This document shows, in pieces, positions 1 through 10,750 of a stretch of DNA of 64,000 nt (positions are counted from its first letter, which is position 1; the number at the start of each line of letters is the position of its first letter). The notes under the pieces were generated by a model that saw only the letters and a list, made by a program, of their open reading frames with translations, was not told where the DNA came from and did no database searches. The position numbers were made by a program, and so were the translations under genes. Source of the DNA: Dietzia lutea (GTDB lineage Bacteria > Actinomycetota > Actinomycetes > Mycobacteriales > Mycobacteriaceae); assembly GCF_003096075.1 (NCBI RefSeq), contig NZ_CP015449.1, forward strand, positions 1,488,001-1,552,000, given 5' to 3'.

Positions 1-39
1 CGGGTCCGACCGCCGCGCCGCGTCACCGCCACCGGGCGC

Positions 40-51
40 GATACTGGGGTC
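40..51 (+). promoter_or_regulatory. Likely leaderless promoter of the YigZ-family gene
   Basis: A -10-like hexamer GATACT (40-45) is followed by six bases and then the ATG. That spacing puts the transcription start on or next to the start codon, and no Shine-Dalgarno sequence is visible. Leaderless mRNAs are common in Mycobacteriales. The -35 region cannot be judged this close to the window edge. Confidence 0.45.
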
Positions 52-726
52 ATGACCGCATCGCCGCCAGTGCTCAGGCTCTCCGCCGGACCGGACGTGA
101 CGGGGGAGTACGAGGAGAAGCGCTCCAGGTTCGTGGCGGTGTTGAGACGGTGCGACGACGAGGAGGACGCCCGCGCACTGATCGCCGACCTCCGCTCCGC
201 GCATCCGGCGGCTCGCCACCACTGCAGTGCCTTCATCGTGGGCGACCCCGGGGCCGGCCCGATCGAGCGGACCAACGACGACGGCGAGCCGTCCGGCACC
301 GCCGGGACACCCATGCTGGACGTCCTGCGGGGAAGCGGGCTGACCGGCGTGTGCGCGGTGGTCGTCCGGTGGTTCGGTGGCACCAGACTCGGCACCGGCG
401 GCCTCGCCCGCGCCTACTCCGCCGCCGTGAGCGATGCCGTCGAGCAGGCGTGGAGCGACGGGCGCGTCGTGGAGGTGACCCGGACCCCCGCGTGGACGGC
501 CGCGGTCGACCACTCCGTCGCCGGTGGACTCGAGGCGGCCCTGCGCTCGGCCGGCGTCCGTATCCTCGACGTGGACTACGGCCGTCGTGTCGGGTTCACG
601 GTGGCGGGGGAGTTCGGCGTGATCGGGCCGATCCTCGCCGCCCGCACGTCCGGGGGCGTCGAGTGGGAGGCGGCGGGTGTGGCCACCACCGAGGACGCGG
701 CGACGCGCCGGAATGTGGGATCCTGA
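52..726 (+). CDS. YigZ/IMPACT family protein
   Basis: This 224-residue protein has the two-part layout of the YigZ/IMPACT (UPF0029) family. The N-terminal half carries the conserved family signature: KRSRF near residue 25, an HH pair near 61-62, DDGEPSGTAG near 83-92, and VVRWFGGTRLGTGGL near 107-121. The C-terminal half is a ferredoxin-like DUF1949-type domain. Bacterial members are small cytosolic proteins linked to translation or RNA binding, but their exact role is poorly defined. The length is typical. The start is set by an upstream -10 hexamer that makes the ATG a probable leaderless start. A small membrane-protein gene follows 4 nt after the stop and may be co-transcribed. Confidence 0.9.
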   Translation: MTASPPVLRLSAGPDVTGEYEEKRSRFVAVLRRCDDEEDARALIADLRSAHPAARHHCSAFIVGDPGAGPIERTNDDGEPSGTAGTPMLDVLRGSGLTGVCAVVVRWFGGTRLGTGGLARAYSAAVSDAVEQAWSDGRVVEVTRTPAWTAAVDHSVAGGLEAALRSAGVRILDVDYGRRVGFTVAGEFGVIGPILAARTSGGVEWEAAGVATTEDAATRRNVGS

Positions 727-730
727 CGGT

Positions 731-970
731 ATGAGCATGCAGCCCTACCAGCCGAACTCGATCGAGGCCCAGAAGCAGCAGGTCCGCAAGGACGCGCGGA
801 ACACGGCGATTGCGCTGGGTGTGACTGTGGTGTCGCTGCCGATCGCGTTGTTCGCGAGCTCGTTCTTCACGCTGGTGGCGATCATCGCCGGGATCCTGAC
901 GATCTACAACGGCAACAAGGTCCGCAAGGCCATCTCCGGCAAGCCCGACCAGAAGCGCGAGCTGTACTGA
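731..970 (+). CDS. Small membrane protein of unknown function
   Basis: This 79-residue protein has a polar, Gln/Lys-rich N-terminus of about 27 residues. Two closely spaced hydrophobic segments follow (about residues 28-42 and 44-60), and the tail is basic and charged (NKVRKAISGKPDQKREL). It looks like a hairpin inner-membrane protein with both ends in the cytoplasm. The start was chosen as the ATG after the preceding stop; an upstream in-frame extension lies wholly inside the YigZ gene and is less likely. I recognise no family. Co-transcription with the YigZ gene is probable from the 4-nt gap. It converges with the nitroreductase gene. Confidence 0.7.
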   Translation: MSMQPYQPNSIEAQKQQVRKDARNTAIALGVTVVSLPIALFASSFFTLVAIIAGILTIYNGNKVRKAISGKPDQKRELY

Positions 971-1012
971 GCCGTCGCCAGCCGCTCGCCGGCCCGAACG
1001 GCTGGATGCAGG

Positions 1013-1717
1013 TTAACCGTGGCGGCGCACGACGTCGCCCAGGTCCGCGCGCTCGGCGCGGAACGTGTTGGCCGGGTGGTTCTCGTCCGGGTAGCCGAAC
1101 GCGATCCCGCACACGATGAGCCGGTCGTCCGGGATCGACAGGTGCTCGCGGACCGCGTCCGAGTACAGGGCGATCGCGGCCTGCGCGCACGTCGCCACGC
1201 CCAGAGAGGTGGCCGCGGCCAGGAACGTCGACACGTAGCCGCCGCAGTCGACCGCTCCGTAGGTGCCCAGCCCCGCGTCCGAGGTGATGACCGCGACGTG
1301 GGGGGCGCCGAAGAAGCGGTAGTTCTCCAGCATCTGGCGCAGTCGCGCCTCCTGGTCCGACCGCTCGATGCCCAGCGCGGTGTAGAGGCCGTAGCCACTG
1401 GCCCGCCGACGGTCTCCGTAGACGCCGTCGTACCGCTCGGGCGCCGGGAAGTCCGAGCGCATGTCGTTGGCCAGCACGTGTTCGGTGAGGTGCTTGCTGA
1501 ACGCGGCCGTCGCGTCCCCGGTCACGAGGTCGACCTGCCAGGCCTGCGAGTTGCACCACGACGCCGTGCGCTGGGCCATCCGCAGGATCTGCTCGATCGT
1601 CTCCTCCGGCACCGGCTCCGAGGTGAACCCGCGGCAGCTGTAGCGGTCGTCGAGGATCCGCTCGAGCGTGGCGGCGGCGTCGAGTGTGGCCGGGGCGATT
1701 GAGGCGGAGTCGGTCAT
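1013..1717 (-). CDS. Nitroreductase family protein
   Basis: This 234-residue protein belongs to the FMN-dependent nitroreductase superfamily. An N-terminal RYSCRGF motif (about 28-34) matches the phosphate-binding RxSxR region. An ASWCNSQAWQV segment (about 52-62) lines the flavin pocket, and the C-terminal ICGIAFGYPDENHPANTF (about 202-219) is the usual closing GYP segment. Family members reduce nitroaromatics, quinones or enones with NAD(P)H; the physiological substrate here is unknown. A GGAGG sequence lies just upstream of the ATG and supports the start. The gene converges with the small membrane-protein gene. The upstream side is a long intergenic region that includes a structured repeat. 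Confidence 0.88.
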   Translation of the reverse strand: MTDSASIAPATLDAAATLERILDDRYSCRGFTSEPVPEETIEQILRMAQRTASWCNSQAWQVDLVTGDATAAFSKHLTEHVLANDMRSDFPAPERYDGVYGDRRRASGYGLYTALGIERSDQEARLRQMLENYRFFGAPHVAVITSDAGLGTYGAVDCGGYVSTFLAAATSLGVATCAQAAIALYSDAVREHLSIPDDRLIVCGIAFGYPDENHPANTFRAERADLGDVVRRHG

Positions 1718-2161
1718 AGGTCCTCCAGGGGGGCTCCGGGGCAGTGTGATCCCAGTCTCCCACGACGCCTCGGCCGGCGGTGCGAGCGGCCAGCCGGCGT
1801 GGACGGCCCGGTTTGGGCCCTCCGACAGTCCGCCGACAGCCAGGCTTGGCCCGCCGACGTTCTGCCCCTCGGATCGTCATCTGCCCTAGGAACTCCTGGG
1901 GCAACTCGCAACCCGAGGGGCAGAACGCCGGCGGCATCGGCTGGATGTCCACGCTGGTGGGACTTTCGCTCGTCGTGGGCGCGACTCGTGAGGTTCCGGC
2001 TCGCCCGGCCGGAGCTCGTCCACTCGCCGCCCCGCCCGCGGTGATCAGGCAGGTCACTCGGCTGTCCGCACGCAGTCACAGGTGCCGCCGCGATCCACAG
2101 GAGAGCGAGTCGAGCACCGGGATGAGCCGGAACCGGCCCGATGAGCACCGAGGATCTGGCC
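1718..2161. other. Intergenic region with a structured repeat, no credible gene
   Basis: This roughly 440-bp stretch separates the divergent nitroreductase and AbiEi/DUF559-like genes. Open frames here are short or antisense and lack convincing ribosome-binding sites or protein features. The notable content is a 70-nt nested inverted repeat in the middle (1858-1927). The part next to the downstream gene must hold its promoter, but I see no clear -10/-35 pair. Confidence 0.6.
1858..1927. repeat. 70-nt nested-hairpin element, copy A
   Basis: A perfect 15-bp outer inverted repeat (1858-1872 with 1913-1927) encloses a second inner stem (1882-1890 with 1895-1903; one U-G pair if transcribed). The same arrangement recurs, without gaps and with 52 of 70 identical positions, at 3132-3201 on the other side of the AbiEi/DUF559-like gene. 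Two outer-stem positions differ between copies by compensatory changes (T-A to A-T and T-A to C-G). That argues the fold itself is conserved. Confidence 0.85.
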
Positions 2162-3091
2162 ATGGCTACTTTCGATGACCTGCGAGCACTTCTCCACACG
2201 ACTGAGCAGTTGATGGCGGCCGGCTTCAGCACCCAGTCGCTCGGTCGAGCAGTCGCCTCGGGCGATCTGATCCGGCTGCGGCCCGGCTTCTACGTCGAGC
2301 GGTCCACGCGAGAGCTCGGGCGAGAGGAGCGGCACCTGCTCATGGTGCTGGCGGCGGACCGCGCCCTCGGGTGCCCGGTGTTCACGCACTGGTCGGCAGC
2401 ACTCGTCCTCGGGTTGCCGGGCTGGGATCTGCCACTCGGGACCGTGTCGTTGTCCCGCGTGGGGCACGCCCAGAGATCCCGTACCACCAGACTGACCAGG
2501 CATGACGTGACCCCGCTGGCGGAAGACGACATCGACGTGGTCGACGGACTTCGCGTGACCCGCCCAGAACGCACCATCGTGGACGTGGCCAGGACGTGCG
2601 CAGTACCGGCGAGCGTGGCGGTCGCAGACGCAGCCTTCAAGGCGGAGGCGGTCACCGCGGCCTCAGTGGACGACGCGCTGAGCCGCGCGGCCGGTAGGTC
2701 CGGCGTCAAACGCGCGCGGGCCGCGCTGGCCCGAGTCGACGCCCGCAGCGAGAGCGTCGCGGAGACCCGCAGCCGCCTGATCTTCGAGGACTACGGTCTC
2801 CCCGAGCCTCAGACACAGGTCGACATCTTCGATGCCCACGGCCACTTCGTCGCTCGCGTGGACTTCCTCTGGCCGGAGCTCGGTCTGATCGGCGAATGCG
2901 ACGGCTTCGGCAAGTACCTCGATGGCGCGGACGCGGCAGAGGCCCGGCGCCGACTGGGGGTGGAGAAGGATCGCGATGCCGCGCTCATGGCTCTGGGCTA
3001 CCGGGTGCTCCACTGGCGCTGGGCGGATCTCGACAGGCCCCGGCTACTGGCGCAGCGCCTTCGGTGCGTGATGTACCCGGCCGTCGCCTGA
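2162..3091 (+). CDS. AbiEi-type N-terminal domain with DUF559/Vsr-like C-terminal domain protein
   Basis: This 309-residue protein starts with a winged-helix domain like those of AbiEi antitoxin-domain proteins (AAGFSTQSLGRAVASGDLIRLRPGFYV, about 17-43). The central part resembles the AbiEi-4-like region (THWSAALVLGLP, PERTIVDVART). The C-terminal ~100 residues look like a DUF559 restriction-endonuclease-fold domain: E in SRLIFEDYG, D in ARVDFLW, ECDGFGKY, and a final EKDRDAALMALGYRVLHWRW segment. No AbiEii-type nucleotidyltransferase toxin is adjacent, so it is an orphan of unknown function. The ATG at 2162 was preferred because GAGG lies 9 nt upstream; 2141 is an alternative in-frame ATG. 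The gene is bracketed by two copies of a nested hairpin repeat. Confidence 0.8.
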   Translation: MATFDDLRALLHTTEQLMAAGFSTQSLGRAVASGDLIRLRPGFYVERSTRELGREERHLLMVLAADRALGCPVFTHWSAALVLGLPGWDLPLGTVSLSRVGHAQRSRTTRLTRHDVTPLAEDDIDVVDGLRVTRPERTIVDVARTCAVPASVAVADAAFKAEAVTAASVDDALSRAAGRSGVKRARAALARVDARSESVAETRSRLIFEDYGLPEPQTQVDIFDAHGHFVARVDFLWPELGLIGECDGFGKYLDGADAAEARRRLGVEKDRDAALMALGYRVLHWRWADLDRPRLLAQRLRCVMYPAVA

Positions 3092-3131
3092 TTCCGGCAG
3101 CTGACCGTCTCACGATTCGCCCCGCGAACGT

Positions 3132-3201
3132 CGATCCGCCCTCCAGTTATCGATCTGCCCTAGGAACTCCGAGGGCAAATCGTCATCCGAGGGGCGGATC
3201 G
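3132..3201. repeat. 70-nt nested-hairpin element, copy B
   Basis: The outer arms (3132-3141 with 3192-3201) are perfectly complementary over 10 bp. The inner stem pairs 3156-3161 with 3172-3177, then continues past one mismatch by two G-C pairs. It has the same length, orientation and nesting as copy A at 1858-1927, and shares an identical 18-nt core (ATCTGCCCTAGGAACTCC). It begins 40 nt after the stop codon of the AbiEi/DUF559-like gene. Confidence 0.85.
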
Positions 3202-3239
3202 CAATCCGAGGGGCGGATCATCAATCGAAGGGCGAATCG
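3184..3239. repeat. Three imperfect tandem copies of an 18-bp unit
   Basis: The right arm of hairpin copy B (CATCCGAGGGGCGGATCG, 3184-3201) is repeated at 3203-3220 and, more degenerate, at 3223-3239. Each unit keeps an ATC..GGGCG.ATC core. They may be partial duplications of the element's right arm, giving alternative pairing partners for the left arm. Confidence 0.75.
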
Positions 3240-3397
3240 CCGTCCCGAGGCTGCGCGGGCACTTGGAGGCTGCGCGGCGCGCTCGGTAGGCTCCGAGCGC
3301 CCTTGGTAGGCGCCGCGGCGCGCTCGGTCGGCCCCACGGGACACGGCGAGGCACCAGCCGGGCTCTGCGAGAGAGGCGTGGACCGGCGCCGCGCGGT

Positions 3398-3409
3398 TAT
3401 CCTCGGGCC
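3398..3409 (+). promoter_or_regulatory. Likely leaderless promoter of the S4-domain gene
   Basis: A -10-like TATCCT (3398-3403) lies six bases before the ATG, and no ribosome-binding site is present. The arrangement matches a leaderless transcript. Confidence 0.45.
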
Positions 3410-3775
3410 ATGGGTGTGCGGGTGGACGCGTGGACGTGGTCGGTGCGGCTGTTCCCGTCGCGGACCAAGGCTGCGGCCGCCTGTCGGGGTGGCCACGTCA
3501 AGGTCAACGGCGAGGCGGTGCAGCCGTCGAAGAACGTCGTGCCCGGCGACCGGGTCCAGGTGACGGGCGCGCTCGGCCGGATCCGCATCCTCGAGGTGGT
3601 CGAGACGGTGAGTAAGCGGGTCGGCGCCCCGGTGGCCGCGACGTGCTACATCGACCACTCGCCCCCGCCGCCGCCCAAGGAGGTCCTGGCCTCGCAGCCG
3701 CGGCGGGACCGCGGCGCGGGCCGACCCACTAAGCGCGAACGGCGCGAGACCGACCGGCTGCTGGGCCGCGGCTGA
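3410..3775 (+). CDS. S4-domain RNA-binding protein (Hsp15-like)
   Basis: This 121-residue protein begins with a canonical S4 RNA-binding domain: VDAWTWSVRLFPSRTKAAAAC (about 4-24) leads into GGHVKVNGEAVQPSKNVVPGDRV. The central part continues as in Hsp15/YrfH-like proteins. The C-terminus is basic and Arg-rich (RRDRGAGRPTKRERRETDR), as expected for contact with nucleic acid. Hsp15 homologues bind 50S subunits with stalled nascent chains; that role is inferred from the family, not shown here. The gene has its own probable leaderless start and converges with treY. Confidence 0.9.
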   Translation: MGVRVDAWTWSVRLFPSRTKAAAACRGGHVKVNGEAVQPSKNVVPGDRVQVTGALGRIRILEVVETVSKRVGAPVAATCYIDHSPPPPPKEVLASQPRRDRGAGRPTKRERRETDRLLGRG

Positions 3776-3816
3776 ACCCGGGTCCGCCGCCCGGCCCGAA
3801 AGCCGACCGTCCCGCC

Positions 3817-6245
3817 TCAGTCCTCGCGAACGATCACCACGACGGGGCTCGCGCTGAGCAGTTCGCCCACGTCCACGCGGCCGCAGATCGTCGAGCCGTC
3901 CGACCGCACCGCCCACGTCCCCTCCGGTAGCGGGATCACCGTGCCAGCGAGGTCGCGGGCGCTGAGCGCCGCTGTCCGTCGCCGGGCGATCAGACCGACC
4001 GCCGCGCGGCCGTCGACCGACCGCGTGAACGCGACCACGTCCGCGGCCGCGGGACCGTGCACGGGGAGCGGCACGTGCGTTCCGCCGACGAGGTCCGCCG
4101 GGTGCGCGCGGCGGATCCGGAGCAATTCGCGGACCAGCGCGAACTTCGGGTGGCCGGCGCGGGCAACGGCGCCCGAGCGCAGCGGACCGTAGTCCACGAA
4201 CCGCCGGTTGTCCGGGTCGACGAGCGAGTCCTCCCACACCTCCGTGCCCTGGTAGATGTCCGGCACGCCGGGGGAGAGCAGCTGCACGGCCTTGGCGACG
4301 AGTGCGTTGTCGCGTCCGGCCGGGGCGATGCGCTCGACGAACGGGCCGATGAGCGCGGCGCCGGAGTCGAGGAGGGTGTCGATCCACTGGTGCGCGGCGG
4401 ACTCGAACTCGGCGTTCTGCTCGGTCCATCTGGTGTGGACCGCGGCCTCCCGCAGGGCCTTGTCGGCGTAGTCGTGCAGGCGCGAACGCAGCTCGTCGGC
4501 CGGGGCGCCCGGTTCCGGCCACACGCCCACGACGACCTGCAGCAGGAAGTAGCCGGCGTCCTCGGCGGGCGGGGGATAGGCCTCGAACACGCGCGAGACC
4601 AGGTCGGCCCACGCGTCGGGGACCTGCGAGAGCACCGAGATCCGGGCGCGGACGTCCTCGCCGCGCTTGGTGTCGTGAGTGCTCAGAGCGGTCATGGCCA
4701 GCGGTGTGGCGCGGGCGCGTTCGGCCATCGCCAGGTGGAACGCCTCGACGGACATGCCCATCCGCCCGGGCGAGCCGCCGACCTCGTTGAGCGAGACCAG
4801 GCGCCCGAGGCGGTAGAAGAGCCGGTCCTCCTCGGCCTTCGCGGTGGCGGCGCCGGTGACCTGCGCGAGCCGCGTGGAGGCCTCCCCGCCGCGGGCGAGT
4901 GCGCTGGCCACGAGCCGCAGGGCGGGCGCGAGCTCGGGCCGGTCGCGGCGCAGGCCGTCGAGGATGGCTGGGAGGGTGCCCCGCAGGACGGGATAGTCGG
5001 CCCGGTAGAACGGCGTGCGCGCGATCACCGAGACCAGGGCCTCGCGGAGGTCGCCCTCCTCGACGTCGTCGCTCGTCGACCCGCCGTGCCCGGCGGCGGC
5101 CCCGCGACGCACGACACGGGCGAGCCGCGCCAGTTCGGGCGCGAGGTCCTCGGCCACGATCTGCCGTTTGAGCTCGGCGGACTGCGCGTGGACCCGGTCC
5201 TCGTCGCCCGGGTCACCGCTGTAGCGCGCGGCGAGTTCGGACAGCCGGGCCTCGCCGGAGGCGTCGACGAGCAGCTGGTCGACGAGCCGCAGGGCGTCGT
5301 ATCCGGTGGTGCCGTCGACGCCCATGGCGGGCTCGAGGACCTCGTCGGGCGCGAGGATCTTCTCCACCAGCACGAGCCGGTCCGGTCCGACGAGGTCGCG
5401 CAGTCGGCGCGCGTAGCCCACCGGGTCGGACAGTCCGTCCGGGTGGTCGACGCGGATGCCGTCGACGAGGTCCTCCTCGCACCAGCGGCGCACCTCGGCG
5501 TGGCTGGCGTCGAAGACCTCGGGGTCCTCCTGCCGCAGCCCGGCCAGGCCGGTGACGGTGAAGAACCGCCGGTAGCCGAGCAGCGGCTCGCGCCAGTGGA
5601 CGAGCCGGTAGTGCTGGCGGTCGTGTACCTCCTGCGCCGTGCCGTCCCCGGTGCCGGGCGCCACGGGGAAGCGGTGCTCGTAGAAGCGCAGCTCGGCCTC
5701 CCCACTGGGGGAGTCGTCAGGGGCGACGACGACGAGGTCGGCCACGTCCTCCGGGGAGCCCAGGACGGGTATCGCGATCGCGCCGTCCGCCCCGTTGGCC
5801 TCCTCGATGTCGAAGTCGAAGAAGCGGTGGTACACCGAGTCGGGGCCCCGCCGCAGCGCGTCCCACCACCAGGGGTTGGTAGCCGGCTCGTCCACGCCGA
5901 GGTGGTTGGGCACGATGTCGGCGATCAGCCCCAGCCCGTGGGCTCGGCACGCCGCGCGCAGGGACCGCAGGGCGTCGATCCCGCCGAGCTCGGACGAGAC
6001 CTCGGTGGGGTCGACGACGTCGTAACCGTGGGTCGAACCGGGCGTGGCGGTCAGGACGGGCGAGAGGTAGACCGCGCCCACCCCGAGGTCGGCGAGGTAG
6101 GGCACGAGTTCTTCCGCGTCGGCCAGGGTGAAGCCGCGGCCGTCGGGGTCGGAGGCGGGGGTGCGCAGCTGGAGGCGGTAGGTGCTGGAGAGCACGTCGA
6201 CCCGGGCCCGCGGGCCCGACCCCGCACCGTTCGCGGCGTCGCCCA

Positions 6246-6246
<1 letters not shown>
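3817..6246 (-). CDS. treY: Maltooligosyl trehalose synthase
   Basis: TreY (809 residues, usual length) is a GH13 enzyme that converts the reducing-end maltose of a maltooligosaccharide into a trehalosyl unit. Recognisable pieces are the N-terminal STYRLQL start of the barrel, IADIVPNHLG (barrel region I), DGIRVDHPDGLSDP with the nucleophile Asp, VEKILAPDE with the acid Glu, and STHDTKRGEDVRARI. The start ATG overlaps the stop of treX in a TGATG arrangement, so translation is probably coupled. The hydrolase TreZ, which would release trehalose, is not encoded next to treX-treY and must be elsewhere if the pathway is complete. Confidence 0.95.
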
Positions 6247-8390
<2,144 letters not shown>

Positions 8391-8448
8391 GCTGCCCAAG
8401 GGTAGTGCCTTTCGGGCCGGTTGACGTCCCCGTGCGAGGAGGGCTCGG

Positions 8449-10608
8449 TCACCACCAGCCGGTCGCGGGCCCCATCTGACGGGCCAGCTCGCCGGACGCG
8501 GAGCGCACCCAGGAGCCCGACAGGTGATGCGAGTCGTGGTAGACGACCACGTTGCCCACCACGGCGGGGCAGACCTCGGGGTCGCACAGTCCGTCGGTGA
8601 GGTCGAGCAGTCGCACGGAGTCGAGGCCGGCGCCGGCGAGGGCGGCGGGGTTGATGGGGGAGATGGAGCGCTCGCGCGGCATGCCGCACTCGGCGGGGGT
8701 GCCGCCGTCGCCGAGGCAGTCGGAGGCGCGGATCGGGCCGCGGCCGCGGTTGAGCCACGGGGTGTCGCGGATGGCGATGACGCCGATGCCCTGCTCACCG
8801 AGCGCGCGCCACAGGTCGACGTACTGGCGGGGGGTGACGTCGGGTCCGACCACGCCGACGGGGCGGGTAGCGGTGGTGAACACGAAGTCCGGGTTCAGTC
8901 CCACGAGCGCGGCCAGCGCCTCGGGGGTCCACTCGGCGCAGCTCTCGTAGAGCGGTTCGTCGCCGTCGGAGACCGAGGCGTCGAGGGTGAGGGGGCAGCC
9001 CATCTTGAGGACGGTGACCACGCGGAAGCCGTAGTGCCGGCCGACCTCGTCGAGGCCGCTGATCCAGTGCTCGGCGTGGGAGCCGCCGGTGAGCGCGATG
9101 GTGCGGGGGGAGGTGACGTCGCCGTAGACGCACATCTCCACCTCGGACGACTCGAAGGTCGAGATGCAGCCGTCCATGGTGCTGGCGGGCAGGTCGTTGC
9201 TTACCTGGAGCAGGGAGGGGACGTAGCCGACGTCGTCGGGCGCGGGGACGCCCTCGAGGAACGCCCGCGCGCCGGGGTGGTCCGGGTCGGTGGGGGAGTC
9301 GACGTAGGGCACGGCCGAGCGGGAACCGGAGGTGGCGCCCCACCAGCCGACGGTGGCCACGCTGGCAACGGCGGCGACGACGACGAGGGCACTCGCGCGG
9401 ACGAACAGCCTCTGCTCCCGGGCCGGGCGGGCCGGGCCTCCCCGCAGCCGGTCGCGGGCGGCGGCCGCCGGGGTGGTGCGCCCCCGGGCCCGGCTGGCCA
9501 TCCGCAACGGTCGTTCGACGTACTTCTCCGTGGCCAGCGCCAGCACGATCGACACGGCGATGATCACCAGGCCGGAGACGAGCGTGATCTCGGCCTCGCG
9601 GTCGTGGGAGAGCCACAGGATGAGCAGCGGCCAGTGCCACAGGTAGAGCGAGTAGGAGATGTCCCCGAGGCGCCGGAACAGCCGGCCGGACAGCAGCCAG
9701 GTGATCGGGTCCCGGGCCGGGGTGGCGCGCAGGCCGGGCGGCAGGTTCCCGCCGAGGATGATGAGCAGCGCGCCGCCGATGGGGTACCACGCCAGGGGGC
9801 CGGGGAAGTGGCCCGCGCCGTCGAAGAGGAATCCGGTGCTCACCACCAGGAAGAGGCCGGCCGCGGTGGTGAGCAGGCGAAGGGGCCAGGGCAGGACGAT
9901 CCCGGCCAGGATGATCGCCACCAGGCCGCCGACGAGCAGCTCCCACATGCGGGCGGCGGTGTCGTAGTAGTTCCACGGCTGGTTGGTGGACTGTCCGAGT
10001 ACGGCCCACCACGCCGAGGTGGCGGTGCCCGCGGCCACGATCCCGACGAGGACCCACTTCGGGGTACCGCGGCGGACGAGCCGACGCCAGAGCAGGCTCA
10101 CGCCGAGGATCACCGCGAGGGCCACCAGGTAGAACTGGCCCTGGACGGACATCGACCACAGGTGCTGCAGCGGCGAGATGGTCGCGTCGGCGGCCGCGTA
10201 GTCCGAGGCGGTGAGCGCCAGTTCCCAGTTCTGGTAGTACAGCAGCGAGGCCACGGTCTGCTCGAAGATCGCCGACCACTGGGTGGGCGGCTTGATGAGC
10301 ACGGTGCCGAGGACGGTCGCGGCGACCGTCACCACCAGTGCGGGGTACAGCCGGCGGACCAGGCGCTTGAGGTGCGGCAGCGGGTTGAGGGGCGTGTTCG
10401 GATCGCCGGCGCCGCGCAGGAGCGAGCCGAGGAAGAAGAACCCGGACAGGGTGAGGAACACGTCGACGCCGCCGGAGACGCGTCCCATCCAGATGTGGAA
10501 CACCACGACCAGTGCTATCGCCAGTCCTCGCAGGCCGTCGATGTCGTGCCGGTAGGCCATCGTCCCGCGGCGCCGGGGGGCGGGCGCGGGAGCGGGGATG
10601 GAGGCCAC
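8449..10608 (-). CDS. Membrane acyltransferase fused to an SGNH domain (OafB/OatA-like)
   Basis: This 719-residue protein begins with the acyltransferase-3 signature HDIDGLRGLAIALVVVFH, followed by about ten hydrophobic segments to around residue 400. The extracytoplasmic C-terminal half is SGNH-like, with ALTGGSHAEHW as the serine block and HDSHHLSGSW as the terminal Asp/His block. Family members O-acetylate cell-surface sugars or peptidoglycan; the acceptor here is unknown. It sits upstream of treX-treY, so an acceptor related to glucan or trehalose lipids is possible but unproven. The GTG start has AGGAAG about 12 nt upstream; an ATG 16 codons downstream, directly before the conserved motif, is a fair alternative. 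Confidence 0.9.
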   Translation of the reverse strand: MASIPAPAPAPRRRGTMAYRHDIDGLRGLAIALVVVFHIWMGRVSGGVDVFLTLSGFFFLGSLLRGAGDPNTPLNPLPHLKRLVRRLYPALVVTVAATVLGTVLIKPPTQWSAIFEQTVASLLYYQNWELALTASDYAAADATISPLQHLWSMSVQGQFYLVALAVILGVSLLWRRLVRRGTPKWVLVGIVAAGTATSAWWAVLGQSTNQPWNYYDTAARMWELLVGGLVAIILAGIVLPWPLRLLTTAAGLFLVVSTGFLFDGAGHFPGPLAWYPIGGALLIILGGNLPPGLRATPARDPITWLLSGRLFRRLGDISYSLYLWHWPLLILWLSHDREAEITLVSGLVIIAVSIVLALATEKYVERPLRMASRARGRTTPAAAARDRLRGGPARPAREQRLFVRASALVVVAAVASVATVGWWGATSGSRSAVPYVDSPTDPDHPGARAFLEGVPAPDDVGYVPSLLQVSNDLPASTMDGCISTFESSEVEMCVYGDVTSPRTIALTGGSHAEHWISGLDEVGRHYGFRVVTVLKMGCPLTLDASVSDGDEPLYESCAEWTPEALAALVGLNPDFVFTTATRPVGVVGPDVTPRQYVDLWRALGEQGIGVIAIRDTPWLNRGRGPIRASDCLGDGGTPAECGMPRERSISPINPAALAGAGLDSVRLLDLTDGLCDPEVCPAVVGNVVVYHDSHHLSGSWVRSASGELARQMGPATGWW

Positions 10609-10750
10609 TGGCTGCTACTTCCTGACGTCTCGTCCGGGGCGGTCGCGGGTGGCCCGGCCCGGCATCCGGGCGCCACGCCGGGCGGGGCGGAGCCGGGTCC
10701 GATTACACCACAGCGGGTCGGCGTCACCGCCGTTGGTACAGTCGGGCCGC

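Larger units (their letters stand above)
3092..3409. other. Intergenic region with repeats, no credible gene
   Basis: This 318-bp stretch between two co-oriented genes contains the second 70-nt nested hairpin, three imperfect copies of an 18-bp unit, and an 8-bp stem with 6-nt loop (3279-3286 with 3293-3300). It ends with the probable leaderless promoter of the S4 gene. No open frame here has protein-like features. Confidence 0.6.
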
